Assembly (NCBI GenBank): GCA_037482215.1
Contig: CP148074.1
Span: forward strand, 3,100,001-3,164,000
From: Pseudomonas mendocina
GTDB lineage: Bacteria; Pseudomonadota; Gammaproteobacteria; Pseudomonadales; Pseudomonadaceae
Direction of reading: 5' to 3'
Length of the DNA: 64,000 nt
The notes beneath the pieces are model-generated. The model was given only the letters and a program-made list of their open reading frames with translations. It was not told where the DNA came from and ran no database searches. The translations under genes and the position numbers were made by a program. This document shows, piece by piece, positions 21,080 through 30,012 of this stretch. The stretch's first letter is position 1, and every line of letters starts with the position of its first letter.

Positions 21080-21317
21080 GGTCCAGAATCATCCGCACGA
21101 TCCGTTTCAGATCAGCATCTTCAGGCTCGCCACGCTGCATAAACCAGCCGAACATGTCCTGATCTTCACATTCGAGCAGCTTGCGGAAACGCGCCTGATC
21201 TTCTTCATCAAGAGTCGCGTAAACCTCCTCGACAAAAGGCACCAACAGCACATCCAGCTCCAGCATGCCACGACGGCTGTGCCAGTAGAGGCGCTTGAGT
21301 TCAACCGAATCAACCAT
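21063..21317 (-). CDS. sdhE: FAD assembly factor SdhE
   Basis: SdhE promotes covalent attachment of FAD to succinate dehydrogenase. From the ATG at 21317, preceded by AAAGGAG, the protein is 84 residues, the family length, with the essential RRGMLELD motif and the [14 protein letters not shown] helix. The frame is open further to 21425, but those extra 36 residues fall in the promoter region and match nothing. First gene of the sdhE-ygfX pair, divergent from ygfZ. Confidence 0.93.
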   Translation of the reverse strand: MVDSVELKRLYWHSRRGMLELDVLLVPFVEEVYATLDEEDQARFRKLLECEDQDMFGWFMQRGEPEDADLKRIVRMILDRVQPK

Positions 21318-21479
21318 GTACAGGCTCCTTTTAACTAGACGCCAAGTATACGGGGAAAACACCTCTGTTGACCGCATAAAACATGGTTCCGCCATGAACC
21401 GATTAAATCGTTCAAGCGCTGACAAGAGGCAGTGCTCGCTCTATGATGAGCAACCTAACTTTTCCCCTGCGATACCCAC

Positions 21480-22421
21480 ATGGCCAATTCCCCGTTTTTT
21501 TGCTTGCTCAGTCACGAAGGTATTCTTGCTGTAAGTGGGCCGGATGCCGGCAAGTTTCTTCAGGGCCAGATCACCTGCAATATCAATTATCTGAGTGACT
21601 CGCACAGCAGCCTAGGCGCACGCTGCACGCCTAAAGGACGCATGCTGTCTAGCTTTCGCATTGTCAGCAGCAATGATGGTTTTTTTCTCGCCCTAGCCAG
21701 TGAATTGCTGGAAGGACAGCTTGCTGACCTGAAAAAATATGCTGTCTTCAGCAAAGCTACACTGAGTGATGTCAGTCATGACTGGTCGCGCTTCGGTCTT
21801 GTTGGGGCCGACGCCCTGCTGGCTGACCTCAATATTGACCTACCCAATGAAACCGACTCGGTTGCTCGTCAGGGCGACCTTCTAGCCATACGCCTGAGCG
21901 ATGGCCGGGCGGAATTGTGGGTACCAAACAACCAACTGGACGACATTAAAAACAAACTGTCCTCGCAGCTGAAGGAAGCGCCACTCAATCAGTGGCTTCT
22001 GACCCAAATACGTGCCGGTATTGGTCAAGTCACCGGACAGACTCGCGAGCTGTTCATCCCACAGATGATCAACCTGCAGGCTGTGGGGGGCGTCAGCTTT
22101 AAAAAGGGCTGTTATACCGGCCAAGAAATTGTGGCGCGCATGCAGTATCTGGGCAAACTCAAACGACGCCTCTACCGTCTGGAGCTTTCCTCTGCCGATC
22201 TACCTGCGCCGGGCGCCGAGCTATTCTCTCCGGTACACAGCTCCAGCGTCGGAGAAGTCGTACTGGCTGCCCGTACCGATACAACCGTGGAGCTGCTGGC
22301 CGTATTGCAGGAAGATGCCGTTGTCGACGGTCGCATTACACTGAACTCAGGCGATGGACAGCCTCTGAAGCTTCTAAGTTTGCCGTATACCCTTGATTCT
22401 GATCGCGAAATTCAGCGTTAA
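21480..22421 (+). CDS. ygfZ: Folate-binding Fe-S cluster protein YgfZ
   Basis: Tetrahydrofolate-dependent protein, related to the glycine-cleavage T protein, that helps assemble or repair some Fe-S enzymes. It has 313 residues with the diagnostic KGCYTGQEIVARMQYLGKLKR segment (the KGCYTGQE cysteine) and a GxxLQGQITCNI-type N-terminus (GKFLQGQITCNINYLSD). The conserved position opposite sdhE, and the shared tie to flavin/Fe-S respiratory enzymes, suggest linked function. Confidence 0.94.
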   Translation: MANSPFFCLLSHEGILAVSGPDAGKFLQGQITCNINYLSDSHSSLGARCTPKGRMLSSFRIVSSNDGFFLALASELLEGQLADLKKYAVFSKATLSDVSHDWSRFGLVGADALLADLNIDLPNETDSVARQGDLLAIRLSDGRAELWVPNNQLDDIKNKLSSQLKEAPLNQWLLTQIRAGIGQVTGQTRELFIPQMINLQAVGGVSFKKGCYTGQEIVARMQYLGKLKRRLYRLELSSADLPAPGAELFSPVHSSSVGEVVLAARTDTTVELLAVLQEDAVVDGRITLNSGDGQPLKLLSLPYTLDSDREIQR

Positions 22422-22487
22422 AAATAATAATCTGCGGTTCTGCCACCGCTCCCTGCAACTGCTTCGGCAGTTAAGAGAAGTACACAA

Positions 22488-23324
22488 ATGAGCACGCTAT
22501 CTGAAAAAGTCCTACAGGATCTGACCCAGGCCATCGAGCGCGATGAACTGGTACTGCCTACACTGCCGGAAGTTGCTTTGCGCGTACGAGAGGCCGCAGA
22601 AGACCCGGACATTAGTGTCCCACAACTGTGCAAGGTTATCGGCAATGATGCCGCCCTGACTGCCCGCATCATCAAAGTGGTCAACAGCCCTCTGCTGCGC
22701 ACCAACAAAGAAATCACAGACCTGCAAATGGCTGTGAGCCGCCTGGGCATCAACTACACCTGCAACTTGGCCACCGGCCTGGCCATGGAGCAAATGTTCC
22801 AAGCCACCAGTGACGTGATTGATCGCAAAATGCGCGAAGTCTGGAACAAGAGCACTGAGATTGCAGGTATCTGTCACGTACTCTGCAAAAACTACACGCG
22901 CCTGCCAGCCGACCAAGCGACACTCGCAGGCCTTGTGCACATGATCGGCGTCTTGCCCATTCTTACCTACGCTGAAGAGCACAGTGAGCTGTTGGCAGAC
23001 TCAATCAGCCTTAACCACGTGATTGAGCAGATTCACCCGATCATTGGCGAAAAGATTCTGCGTACCTGGGACTTCCCGGAAATGATTGCCAACGTGCCGG
23101 GCAACTACCTGGACTTTAACCGCGACAGCAACAAAGTCGACTACACCGATATCGTTCAAGTCGCCACCCTGCAAAGCTACTTGGGTACTGAGCACCCTTA
23201 CACTCAGCTGGACTGGAGCTCAATCGCGTCCTTCCGCAAACTAGGACTCGACCCAGGCCAGAACCTCAATGACGACGAGGACCTGTCAGCTGCCATGGAA
23301 GCTGCCATGACCATGTTGCAGTAA
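22488..23324 (+). CDS. HDOD domain protein
   Basis: A 278-residue protein with a full HDOD domain (about 20-215): LPTLPEVALRVREAA, VIGNDAALTARIIKVVNSPLL, MAVSRLGINYTCNLATGLAMEQMF and LVHMIGVLPIL. It lacks the HD metal residues, so it is probably a regulatory protein rather than a phosphodiesterase. AAGAGAAG lies before the ATG. It converges on tctE, with a shared hairpin between them. A different HDOD protein lies at 2535; the two are only family relatives. Confidence 0.86.
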   Translation: MSTLSEKVLQDLTQAIERDELVLPTLPEVALRVREAAEDPDISVPQLCKVIGNDAALTARIIKVVNSPLLRTNKEITDLQMAVSRLGINYTCNLATGLAMEQMFQATSDVIDRKMREVWNKSTEIAGICHVLCKNYTRLPADQATLAGLVHMIGVLPILTYAEEHSELLADSISLNHVIEQIHPIIGEKILRTWDFPEMIANVPGNYLDFNRDSNKVDYTDIVQVATLQSYLGTEHPYTQLDWSSIASFRKLGLDPGQNLNDDEDLSAAMEAAMTMLQ

Positions 23325-23338
23325 CCTGGTAACGCCAA

Positions 23339-23368
23339 AGGCCTCAGAGCGGCTACGCCCTGAGGCCT
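23339..23368. terminator. Bidirectional hairpin between HDOD gene and tctE
   Basis: Perfect 9-bp arms AGGCCTCAG / CTGAGGCCT around a 12-nt loop lie exactly between the converging stop codons. There is no T run, so termination may be partial. Confidence 0.6.
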
Positions 23369-24755
23369 AACCTACAGACGTAAACGTCACGCGCACCAGA
23401 AGCCCACCCGAGGCTGCCTGATGCAGGCTGATATTGGCCTGATGGGCCCGACAGATTTCACCGACAATAGCTAACCCCAATCCAGCGCCCGTGCTGCGGT
23501 TTGTCGTCCGGTAAAATCGAGCAAACACCCGCTCATATTCAGCCTCTGGAATACCAGGGCCATCGTCCTCAACCTCAAGCGTCCCAGCCGGCAGCACCCT
23601 CAAAATCACGTTACCGCCAGGGCGTGTGTGGGCCAGCGCATTATCCAGCAAGTTAGACAGGAGCTCATTTAACAGCGTGGGCTCCCCCCTCACCCATACA
23701 GGCTCTTCGGCCTCCAGCGCCAGCGCGATCCCTTTGCCATGAGCCAATGGCGCCATGGCCAGGCCCAGCTCACGGGCCAGCTCAGTCAGATCAAGGGGCT
23801 GTGCGCCGCCTTCAAGAATCGCCCTTGCTCCACTTTCAATACGCGCCAACGACAACAGCTGATTCGCCAAGTGAGTCAATTTGTCAGTACTTTGCGCGGT
23901 TGCCTGCAAAGTGCCGAGCCAAACCTCCGGCTCACTAGAGCGCAGCCCCAACTCAACCCGCGCTTTCATCGTAGCCAGCGGCGTGCGCAGCTCATGGGAG
24001 GCGTCAGCAATAAACTGCGACTGGCGTTCAAACAAGTTACGCAACCGCTCATTGAACTGATTGAGTGCCAGAATCAAAGGCTGCAACTCACGAGGCATGC
24101 TTTCAACCGGCAGCGGTCGCAGTTCATCACTGCTGCGCATATCCAGGCGACGACGCAAAATATTCAACGGCCGCAGCGCCACACTTACCGCCAGCCAAAC
24201 CAGCAATAACGCGGTCAACGATAGGAACAACATACGCCACAGCGTCCCCATCAGCAGATCACGAGCCAAGCGCTCACGCGCGCCCAACGTCTCCGCCACA
24301 CGAATCTCCGCCATGCCCGTCAGGTCAGGCTCACTCACCGGCTTCATCAGGCTGACGACCCGCACCCCCTGACCTAGGTATTCCGCATCGTAGAAACGAG
24401 CCAATGCCGGATAGTCCCGCGTCAGCTCAACACTGGCAGGTGGGCCTGGCAAACCTTCATAACCCGAGACCAAGGCCCCCTTGGGATCGAGGACTTGATA
24501 GTAAATGCGCCCTTCGCTGTCGTAAGCAAAGCTGTCCAACGCGATATAAGGGATATTGGCACTGAGATGGCCGTCTTCCGAATACAGCCCTGCGACCACC
24601 GCACGAGCAGACGCCAGCAGCGTTCGGTCATAGGCGGTATCGGCAGCACGCCTTGCACTCCAGTAAGCAGTAAAACTGCTGATAAGCAGAATGATGGCCA
24701 GTAAGAAGGCCAGTCGACGCAGCAGTCGACCGCGCAGGCTGCCACTTTTAAACAT
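23367..24755 (-). CDS. tctE: Sensor histidine kinase TctE
   Basis: Inner-membrane kinase of 462 residues. Order: membrane helix (about 12-32), periplasmic sensor with YDSEGRIYYQVLDPKG, second helix (about 168-188), HAMP-like region, HisKA domain with SHELRTPLATMKARVELG, and HATPase with NLLDNALAHTRPGG, DDGPGIP and GAGLGLAIV. With TctD it controls the divergent opdH-tctCBA genes for citrate and other tricarboxylates. It overlaps tctD by 8 bases. Confidence 0.9.
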   Translation of the reverse strand: MFKSGSLRGRLLRRLAFLLAIILLISSFTAYWSARRAADTAYDRTLLASARAVVAGLYSEDGHLSANIPYIALDSFAYDSEGRIYYQVLDPKGALVSGYEGLPGPPASVELTRDYPALARFYDAEYLGQGVRVVSLMKPVSEPDLTGMAEIRVAETLGARERLARDLLMGTLWRMLFLSLTALLLVWLAVSVALRPLNILRRRLDMRSSDELRPLPVESMPRELQPLILALNQFNERLRNLFERQSQFIADASHELRTPLATMKARVELGLRSSEPEVWLGTLQATAQSTDKLTHLANQLLSLARIESGARAILEGGAQPLDLTELARELGLAMAPLAHGKGIALALEAEEPVWVRGEPTLLNELLSNLLDNALAHTRPGGNVILRVLPAGTLEVEDDGPGIPEAEYERVFARFYRTTNRSTGAGLGLAIVGEICRAHQANISLHQAASGGLLVRVTFTSVG

Positions 24756-25419
24756 TGTTGGCTTCTAACAGATACCCTAGCCCACGGAACGTTACGATCC
24801 GCACCTGCCCGCCCTCCAGTTTTTTTCGCAGGCGATGAATGTAGATTTCAATCGCATCCGTACTCACTTCTTCATCCAGGCCGAACACCTGCGACGCCAG
24901 CTGCTCTTTGCTCATGACTCGGCCCGGTCGGGCAATCATGACCTCCAGGACCTCCTGCTCACGGGATGTCAGCACTAACAGCTCACCATCGAGGCTGAAG
25001 CGGCGTGTGTCGAGGTCATATACAAGGCTGCCGCAGCGCTGTTGACGTTCACCACCCATCAGAGAACGGCGTAATAAGGCTTTAACTCTCGCCTCAAGCT
25101 CGGACAGCTCAAACGGTTTAGCCAGGTAATCATCAGCTCCCAGATTAAGGCCGTGAACCCGGTCTTTCACTTCTACGCGAGCCGTTAGCATCAGCACAGG
25201 CAGGTTTTTACCACGCTCCCTCAGCCGCGCCAGCAGCTGAAATCCATCCATGCGCGGCAAGCCCACATCCAGGATGGCCAGTGCATAGTCTTCGCTGCTC
25301 AAGGCCAGATCCGCTGCAATCCCATCGTGCAGCATGTCCACTGTCCAGCCAGCGCTTTTCAGTGCTTGAGCCACGCTCTCAGCTAACTGCACATGGTCTT
25401 CAACCAGCAGAATTCGCAC
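24748..25419 (-). CDS. tctD: Response regulator TctD (OmpR type)
   Basis: A 223-residue OmpR/PhoB-type regulator: receiver with phospho-acceptor Asp in ALAILDVGLPRMDGF and Lys in GADDYLAKPF, then a winged-helix DNA-binding domain (LTSREQEVLEVMIARPGRVMSKEQL ... YIHRLRKKLEGGQVRIVTFRGLGYLL). I choose the GTG at 25419, because AGGAGGT stands five bases before it and the receiver then begins at once (VRILLVEDH); the frame is open to 25443. Divergent from opdH. Confidence 0.92.
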   Translation of the reverse strand: MRILLVEDHVQLAESVAQALKSAGWTVDMLHDGIAADLALSSEDYALAILDVGLPRMDGFQLLARLRERGKNLPVLMLTARVEVKDRVHGLNLGADDYLAKPFELSELEARVKALLRRSLMGGERQQRCGSLVYDLDTRRFSLDGELLVLTSREQEVLEVMIARPGRVMSKEQLASQVFGLDEEVSTDAIEIYIHRLRKKLEGGQVRIVTFRGLGYLLEANNV

Positions 25420-25476
25420 GAATACCTCCTGTCCTTGTCGCACCTGTCCATATCACCTGAACCAGCTCACCTAATG

Positions 25477-25491
25477 CCCCTTATTAAGGGG
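25477..25491. promoter_or_regulatory. 15-bp palindrome in the tctD-opdH intergenic region
   Basis: CCCCTTA and TAAGGGG flank one base. It lies 58 bp upstream of tctD and may be an operator for it. The regulator is unknown. Confidence 0.4.
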
Positions 25492-25579
25492 GAGGCAAGT
25501 TTACAGAGCTGCCAGAGATTGTGAATAACCACGTTGAAGTCTTGAGCCATATCAAAACTTTAATAGCTGTCAGGATAGT

Positions 25580-25600
25580 GAAAGGTTGGCGAAAGGTTGG
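25580..25600 (+). promoter_or_regulatory. Tandem direct repeat, candidate TctD binding site
   Basis: GAAAGGTTGG occurs twice with an 11-bp period (25580 and 25591), 95 bp upstream of opdH. OmpR-family regulators bind such head-to-tail repeats about one helical turn apart, so this is the best TctD site candidate. Confidence 0.6.
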
Positions 25601-25694
25601 ACTCCTAGGATCGAAAAGTGGATGGAACTTCCGCGCTAAGACGAACGGCTCAGTGGAGAGCGTTCGTTACAAAAATAACAATGGAGACCACAGA

Positions 25695-26957
25695 ATGCGT
25701 ATCGCATCACTAACGGCTCGCACGCCAGCTTCACTGCTCACTTTGGGCCTCGCCGCTACCGCCTCACCTGCTGCCTTAGCCGACTTTATCGAAGACAGCT
25801 CCGCCTCCCTGACAACCAGCAACATTTACCTGAACCGGGATTTCCGTGAGAACAAAGGTCAGAATAAACGTGAAGAATGGGGCCAAGGTTTTATTCTGGA
25901 CATCAAATCCGGGTACACCGACGGAACTGTGGGCGTAGGGGTAGATGCTTTGGGCCTGATGGGCATCAAGCTCGACTCAGGCAGAGGCACCTCCGGCACC
26001 GACCTGTTACCCACCCAAGATGACGGCGGCGCTCCTGACACCTTCGGACACCTGGGCCTGACAGGGAAAATCAAAGTTTCCCAAACTGAATTCCGCTACG
26101 GCTCCCATATTCTTGAGCTGCCCGTGGCTAAATCCAGCCAAAGCCGTTTGCTGCCACAAGTTTTTGAAGGCGGTCTGCTGACCTCCAAAGAGATTGACGG
26201 ACTGCAGCTGCTCGGTGGACGCCTGACCAAAGTGGTCGATCGCGCCTCCACTAACTCTGAAAAATTGGTTCTCAACAGCAAGAACAAGCGTTTCCGCAGT
26301 GATGCCCGCGCCGATCACATGGATCTAATCGGCGCCGAGTATGCATTCACCGACAAATGGACGGGGCGCTATCACGCCGCAGAGCTGGATGACGTTTATC
26401 GCCAGCATTATTTCGGCCTGCTAGGATCCCACCCGATCGGCCCCGGCACCCTGTCCGCCGACATCCGCCTGGCCCTCAGTAAGGACACCGGTGCAGCCAC
26501 AGGTGGCAAGGTGGATAACCGCGCGTTCGGCGCCATGTTTACCTACAGCTATGACGCGCACAAGTTTGGGCTTGGCTACCAGGACATGGGCGGTGACACT
26601 GGCTTTGCTTACCTCGATGGCAGTGACCCGTATCTGATCAACTTCGTACAAATCAACGACTTTGCCAACGCCGACGAGCGTTCATGGCAAGCCCGCTACG
26701 ACTTTGATCTGGCCAGCATCGGAATTCCCGGATTAACCTTTATGACACGCTATATTTCTGGCGATGATGCTCAGATTGCAGGTAGCAACAAGCGCGGCAG
26801 CGAATGGGAGCGTGACAGCGAGATCAAATACGTGGTGCAAAGTGGCCCGCTCAAAGACGTCTATGTACGCCTGCGCAACGCCACATTCCGCTCAGATTTC
26901 GCCCGCGACGCCGATGAAAACCGCATCATCGTCGGCTACACCCTCCCCATCTGGTAA
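25695..26957 (+). CDS. opdH: OprD-family porin OpdH (tricarboxylates)
   Basis: Outer-membrane substrate-specific channel of 420 residues: signal peptide ending near ALA30, then an 18-strand OprD barrel that closes with ENRIIVGYTLPIW (C-terminal aromatic). OprD marks are GFILDIKSGYTDG, GVGVDALG, LQLLGGRLTKV and WQARYDFDLA. The ATG at 25695 (GGAG 8 bases upstream) starts a proper signal peptide, while the open frame from 25521 does not. It lies directly before tctCBA, as in P. aeruginosa where OpdH admits cis-aconitate/citrate-like acids. Confidence 0.9.
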   Translation: MRIASLTARTPASLLTLGLAATASPAALADFIEDSSASLTTSNIYLNRDFRENKGQNKREEWGQGFILDIKSGYTDGTVGVGVDALGLMGIKLDSGRGTSGTDLLPTQDDGGAPDTFGHLGLTGKIKVSQTEFRYGSHILELPVAKSSQSRLLPQVFEGGLLTSKEIDGLQLLGGRLTKVVDRASTNSEKLVLNSKNKRFRSDARADHMDLIGAEYAFTDKWTGRYHAAELDDVYRQHYFGLLGSHPIGPGTLSADIRLALSKDTGAATGGKVDNRAFGAMFTYSYDAHKFGLGYQDMGGDTGFAYLDGSDPYLINFVQINDFANADERSWQARYDFDLASIGIPGLTFMTRYISGDDAQIAGSNKRGSEWERDSEIKYVVQSGPLKDVYVRLRNATFRSDFARDADENRIIVGYTLPIW

Positions 26958-26978
26958 TCACGGCAAAAGGATTTCAGC

Positions 26979-27959
26979 ATGAAAACTTCAATCACCCGCA
27001 TTGCCTTTGCCACTGCCTGCATGGCCCTTGCTGCGCCGATTTTGGCGGACGAACCTAAACGCCCTGAATGCATTGCACCTGCTGCGCCCGGTGGCGGTTT
27101 TGACCTGACCTGCAAACTGGCGCAGAGCGCTCTCGTGCAGGAAAAACTGCTAAAAGCCCCCATGCGTGTCACTTACATGCCTGGTGGCGTGGGCGCTGTG
27201 GCCTACAACGCCGTGGTCGCTCAACGCCCTGCTGATGCTGGCACCATCACTGCATTTTCCAGCGGATCACTGCTCAACCTTGCCCAAGGTAAGTTTGGCC
27301 GTTTCGACGAAGGTGCCGTGAAGTGGATTGCAGCGATTGGCAGCAGCTACGGCGCCATTGCTGTGCGCAGCGACTCCCCCTACAAAAACCTCAAGGACTT
27401 GGTTGATGCCATCAAGGCCAACCCTGGCAAAGTTGTCATCGGCTCAGGCGGCACGGTTGGCAGCCAGGACTGGATGCAAACCGCGCTGATTGCTAAGGCC
27501 GCCGGTATTAACCCGCGAGAGTTGCGTTATGTCGCCATGGAAGGTGGTGGTGAATTGGCCACAGCCCTGCTGGGCGGCCATATCCAAGTCGCCAGCACCG
27601 ATATTTCTGACTCCGTGCCACACATTGCCAGCGGCGATATGCGCATCCTTGCGGTGATGTCAGAAGAACGCCTGCCCGGCAAAGTCGTGGCAGACATTCC
27701 GACCGCTAAGGAGCAAGGCTTCGACGTGGTCTGGCCGGTAATCCGCGGCTTCTATCTCGGCCCTAAAGTCAGCGACGAGGCATACGCCTGGTGGAAGAGC
27801 TCCTTCGATCAGCTGTTGGCCTCAGAAGACTTCGCCAAGCTGCGCACCGAACGCGAGCTGTACCCCTTCGCCATGACGGGCGAAGAACTGGACAGCTACG
27901 TAAAAAAACAGGTAGCCGACTACAAGAAGCTTGCCCAGGACTTCGGCCTGATCCAGTAG
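26979..27959 (+). CDS. tctC: Tripartite tricarboxylate transporter binding protein TctC
   Basis: Periplasmic receptor of the TTT system, 326 residues, with signal peptide (cleavage after ILA near residue 23) and the TctC/Bug fold: PECIAPAAPGGGFDLTCK, VTYMPGGVGAVAYN and GGTVGSQDWMQ. It captures citrate-type acids coming through OpdH and hands them to TctAB. It is 21 bp after opdH and clearly in the same operon. Confidence 0.93.
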   Translation: MKTSITRIAFATACMALAAPILADEPKRPECIAPAAPGGGFDLTCKLAQSALVQEKLLKAPMRVTYMPGGVGAVAYNAVVAQRPADAGTITAFSSGSLLNLAQGKFGRFDEGAVKWIAAIGSSYGAIAVRSDSPYKNLKDLVDAIKANPGKVVIGSGGTVGSQDWMQTALIAKAAGINPRELRYVAMEGGGELATALLGGHIQVASTDISDSVPHIASGDMRILAVMSEERLPGKVVADIPTAKEQGFDVVWPVIRGFYLGPKVSDEAYAWWKSSFDQLLASEDFAKLRTERELYPFAMTGEELDSYVKKQVADYKKLAQDFGLIQ

Positions 27960-28050
27960 TTCAGCCCGCTACCGCCAACCTCGCTACGACAGACCTTCCC
28001 CGTTTAATACGGGGAATGGGCCTGCTATTGCATAAATGAGGGCATTAGCA

Positions 28051-28503
28051 ATGTCTCAACGTATATTCGGGCTCGTCCTGCTACTCATCAGTATCGGACT
28101 GGGCATCGTTGCCTGGACGTATCACGCGCCTTTCTCCTATGAACCTGTAGGCCCACGCGCCTATCCCCTGCTGCTGCTAACCCTGACCGGGCTCGGCGCC
28201 ATCTACCTGCTGATAAAAGGTGGCGAAATTGACCATGGTGAGGAAGGGCCTCTGACCTCCCACGTTTTGCTCAAGATCGGCCTCTGCGTGCTGATCATGG
28301 TGCTCTATGCAGCGTTTTTTGAAACCTTGGGCTTTGTCATCTCCAGTGCCCTTTTTGGCGTCGCCATGTCCCGGCTGTACGGCGGTCGCTGGGTCGCCAG
28401 TGTGATTGCCGGTGTGCTGCTGTCGATCGGGCTGTACCTGCTGTTCGACAAAATTCTCGATGTGCCGCTGCCCCTTGGCCTGCTTTCAGCTCTGGAGAAC
28501 TAA
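28051..28503 (+). CDS. tctB: TTT transporter small membrane subunit TctB
   Basis: Small inner-membrane subunit of the tricarboxylate transporter, about 150 residues with four hydrophobic segments (FGLVLLLISIGLGIVAW, AYPLLLLTLTGLGAIYLL, VLLKIGLCVLIMVLYAAFF, VIAGVLLSIGLYLLF). Two starts are possible; the ATG at 28051 has GAGGG upstream, the one at 28036 has no visible site. It ends 3 bp before tctA. The 76-bp gap after tctC contains a small hairpin. Confidence 0.9.
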   Translation: MSQRIFGLVLLLISIGLGIVAWTYHAPFSYEPVGPRAYPLLLLTLTGLGAIYLLIKGGEIDHGEEGPLTSHVLLKIGLCVLIMVLYAAFFETLGFVISSALFGVAMSRLYGGRWVASVIAGVLLSIGLYLLFDKILDVPLPLGLLSALEN

Positions 28504-28506
28504 GAC

Positions 28507-30009
28507 ATGGAAACGCTTAACTATCTTGGCCAGGGCTTCGGTGTCGCTCTGAGCCCTTACAACCTGCTGACAGCCCTGTGCGGCACACTGATCGGTACCG
28601 TCGTCGGCCTGCTCCCGGGGCTCGGACCGATCAACGGTGTAGCACTGCTGATCCCGATTGCCTTCGCCCTCGGTCTGCCACCGGAAACGGCGCTGATTCT
28701 GCTGGCTGCGGTGTATCTGGGCTGCGAATACGGCGGACGGATTTCCTCAATCCTGCTCAATATCCCTGGTGAAGCCTCTGCGGTAATGACCACCCTGGAC
28801 GGCTACCCGCTGGCTCGTCAGGGCAAAGCGGGGATTGCCCTGTCAATCTCGGCCTGGAGCTCGTTTGTCGGCGGTCTGATTGCCACCTGCGGCGTAGTCA
28901 TCTTTGCCCCGCTGCTGGCGAAATGGGCGGTGGCCTTCGGCCCGGCTGAGTACTTTGTGCTGATGGTGTTTGCCATCGTCTGCCTGGCTGGGATGGCCGG
29001 CAACAAACCGATGAAGACGGCGATTGCCGCCTGTATCGGTCTGTTCCTGTCCTGCGTCGGCATCGACTCCAACAGCGGCGTGTACCGTTTCACCTTCGGC
29101 AGCCTCGGTCTGTCCGATGGCATCCAGTTTGTCGTGTTGGTGCTCGGCCTGTTCTCAGTAAGCGAGATTCTGGTGCTGCTGGAGCGCACCCATCACGGTC
29201 AGAAAACCCTTGAAGCCAAAGGCCGCATGCTGTTCAACCTCAAAGAAGGCGCCTCCGTTCTGCTGACCAATCTGCGCAGCGGCAGCCTTGGCTTTATTCT
29301 CGGCATTTTGCCGGGCGCCGGTGCGACCCTGGCCAGCGCCGTGGCCTACATGACAGAAAAACGCCTGGCGGTTAAAGAAAACAAATTCGGTGATGGCGAC
29401 CTGCGCGGTCTGGCAGCCCCGGAAACCGCCAACAGCGCCTCAGCTTGCGGCTCCATGGTCCCGATGCTGACCCTGGGTGTACCGGGTTCAGGCACAACCG
29501 CCGTGATGCTTGGCGCACTGACGCTGTACAACATCACACCGGGTCCGCTGCTGTTCCAGAACCAGCCGGATATTGTCTGGGGGCTGATCGCCTCTCTCTT
29601 CGTGGCCAACGTGATGCTCATCGTGATGAATATCCCGATGATCAAAATCTTCACCAAGATTCTGGCCGTCCCCTACTGGGCGCTGGTTCCGGCGATTGCG
29701 ATCATCACCTCTATCGGCGTTTACGCCGTGCATGCCACCACCTTCGATCTGTTCCTGATGGTGGGCATCGGCATTGCCGGTTACATCCTACGCAAGATGG
29801 ACTTTCCGCTGTCTGCGGTGCTGTTGGGCTTTATTCTGGGCGGGCTTATGGAGCAAAATCTGCGCCGCGCTCTATCCATCTCCAACGGTGAACTGGGCAT
29901 CCTCTTTGCCAGCCCGATTACATGGGGCGTATGGACACTGATTGCGGTCATGATTGCTCTGCCCTTCTGGCGCAACTGGCGTAAACGCAGCCAACCAAAA
30001 GTAGCCTGA
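28507..30009 (+). CDS. tctA: TTT transporter large membrane subunit TctA
   Basis: Main permease of the sodium-dependent tricarboxylate transporter: 500 residues and about 12 membrane segments. The family signature repeats GTLIGTVVGLLPGLGPINGVALL and LGFILGILPGAGATLASAVAYM are both present, as well as ALTLGVPGSGTTAVMLGAL-like text near residue 320. It forms the inner-membrane complex with TctB, fed by TctC. Tight spacing on both sides. Confidence 0.95.
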   Translation: METLNYLGQGFGVALSPYNLLTALCGTLIGTVVGLLPGLGPINGVALLIPIAFALGLPPETALILLAAVYLGCEYGGRISSILLNIPGEASAVMTTLDGYPLARQGKAGIALSISAWSSFVGGLIATCGVVIFAPLLAKWAVAFGPAEYFVLMVFAIVCLAGMAGNKPMKTAIAACIGLFLSCVGIDSNSGVYRFTFGSLGLSDGIQFVVLVLGLFSVSEILVLLERTHHGQKTLEAKGRMLFNLKEGASVLLTNLRSGSLGFILGILPGAGATLASAVAYMTEKRLAVKENKFGDGDLRGLAAPETANSASACGSMVPMLTLGVPGSGTTAVMLGALTLYNITPGPLLFQNQPDIVWGLIASLFVANVMLIVMNIPMIKIFTKILAVPYWALVPAIAIITSIGVYAVHATTFDLFLMVGIGIAGYILRKMDFPLSAVLLGFILGGLMEQNLRRALSISNGELGILFASPITWGVWTLIAVMIALPFWRNWRKRSQPKVA

Positions 30010-30012
30010 TTA

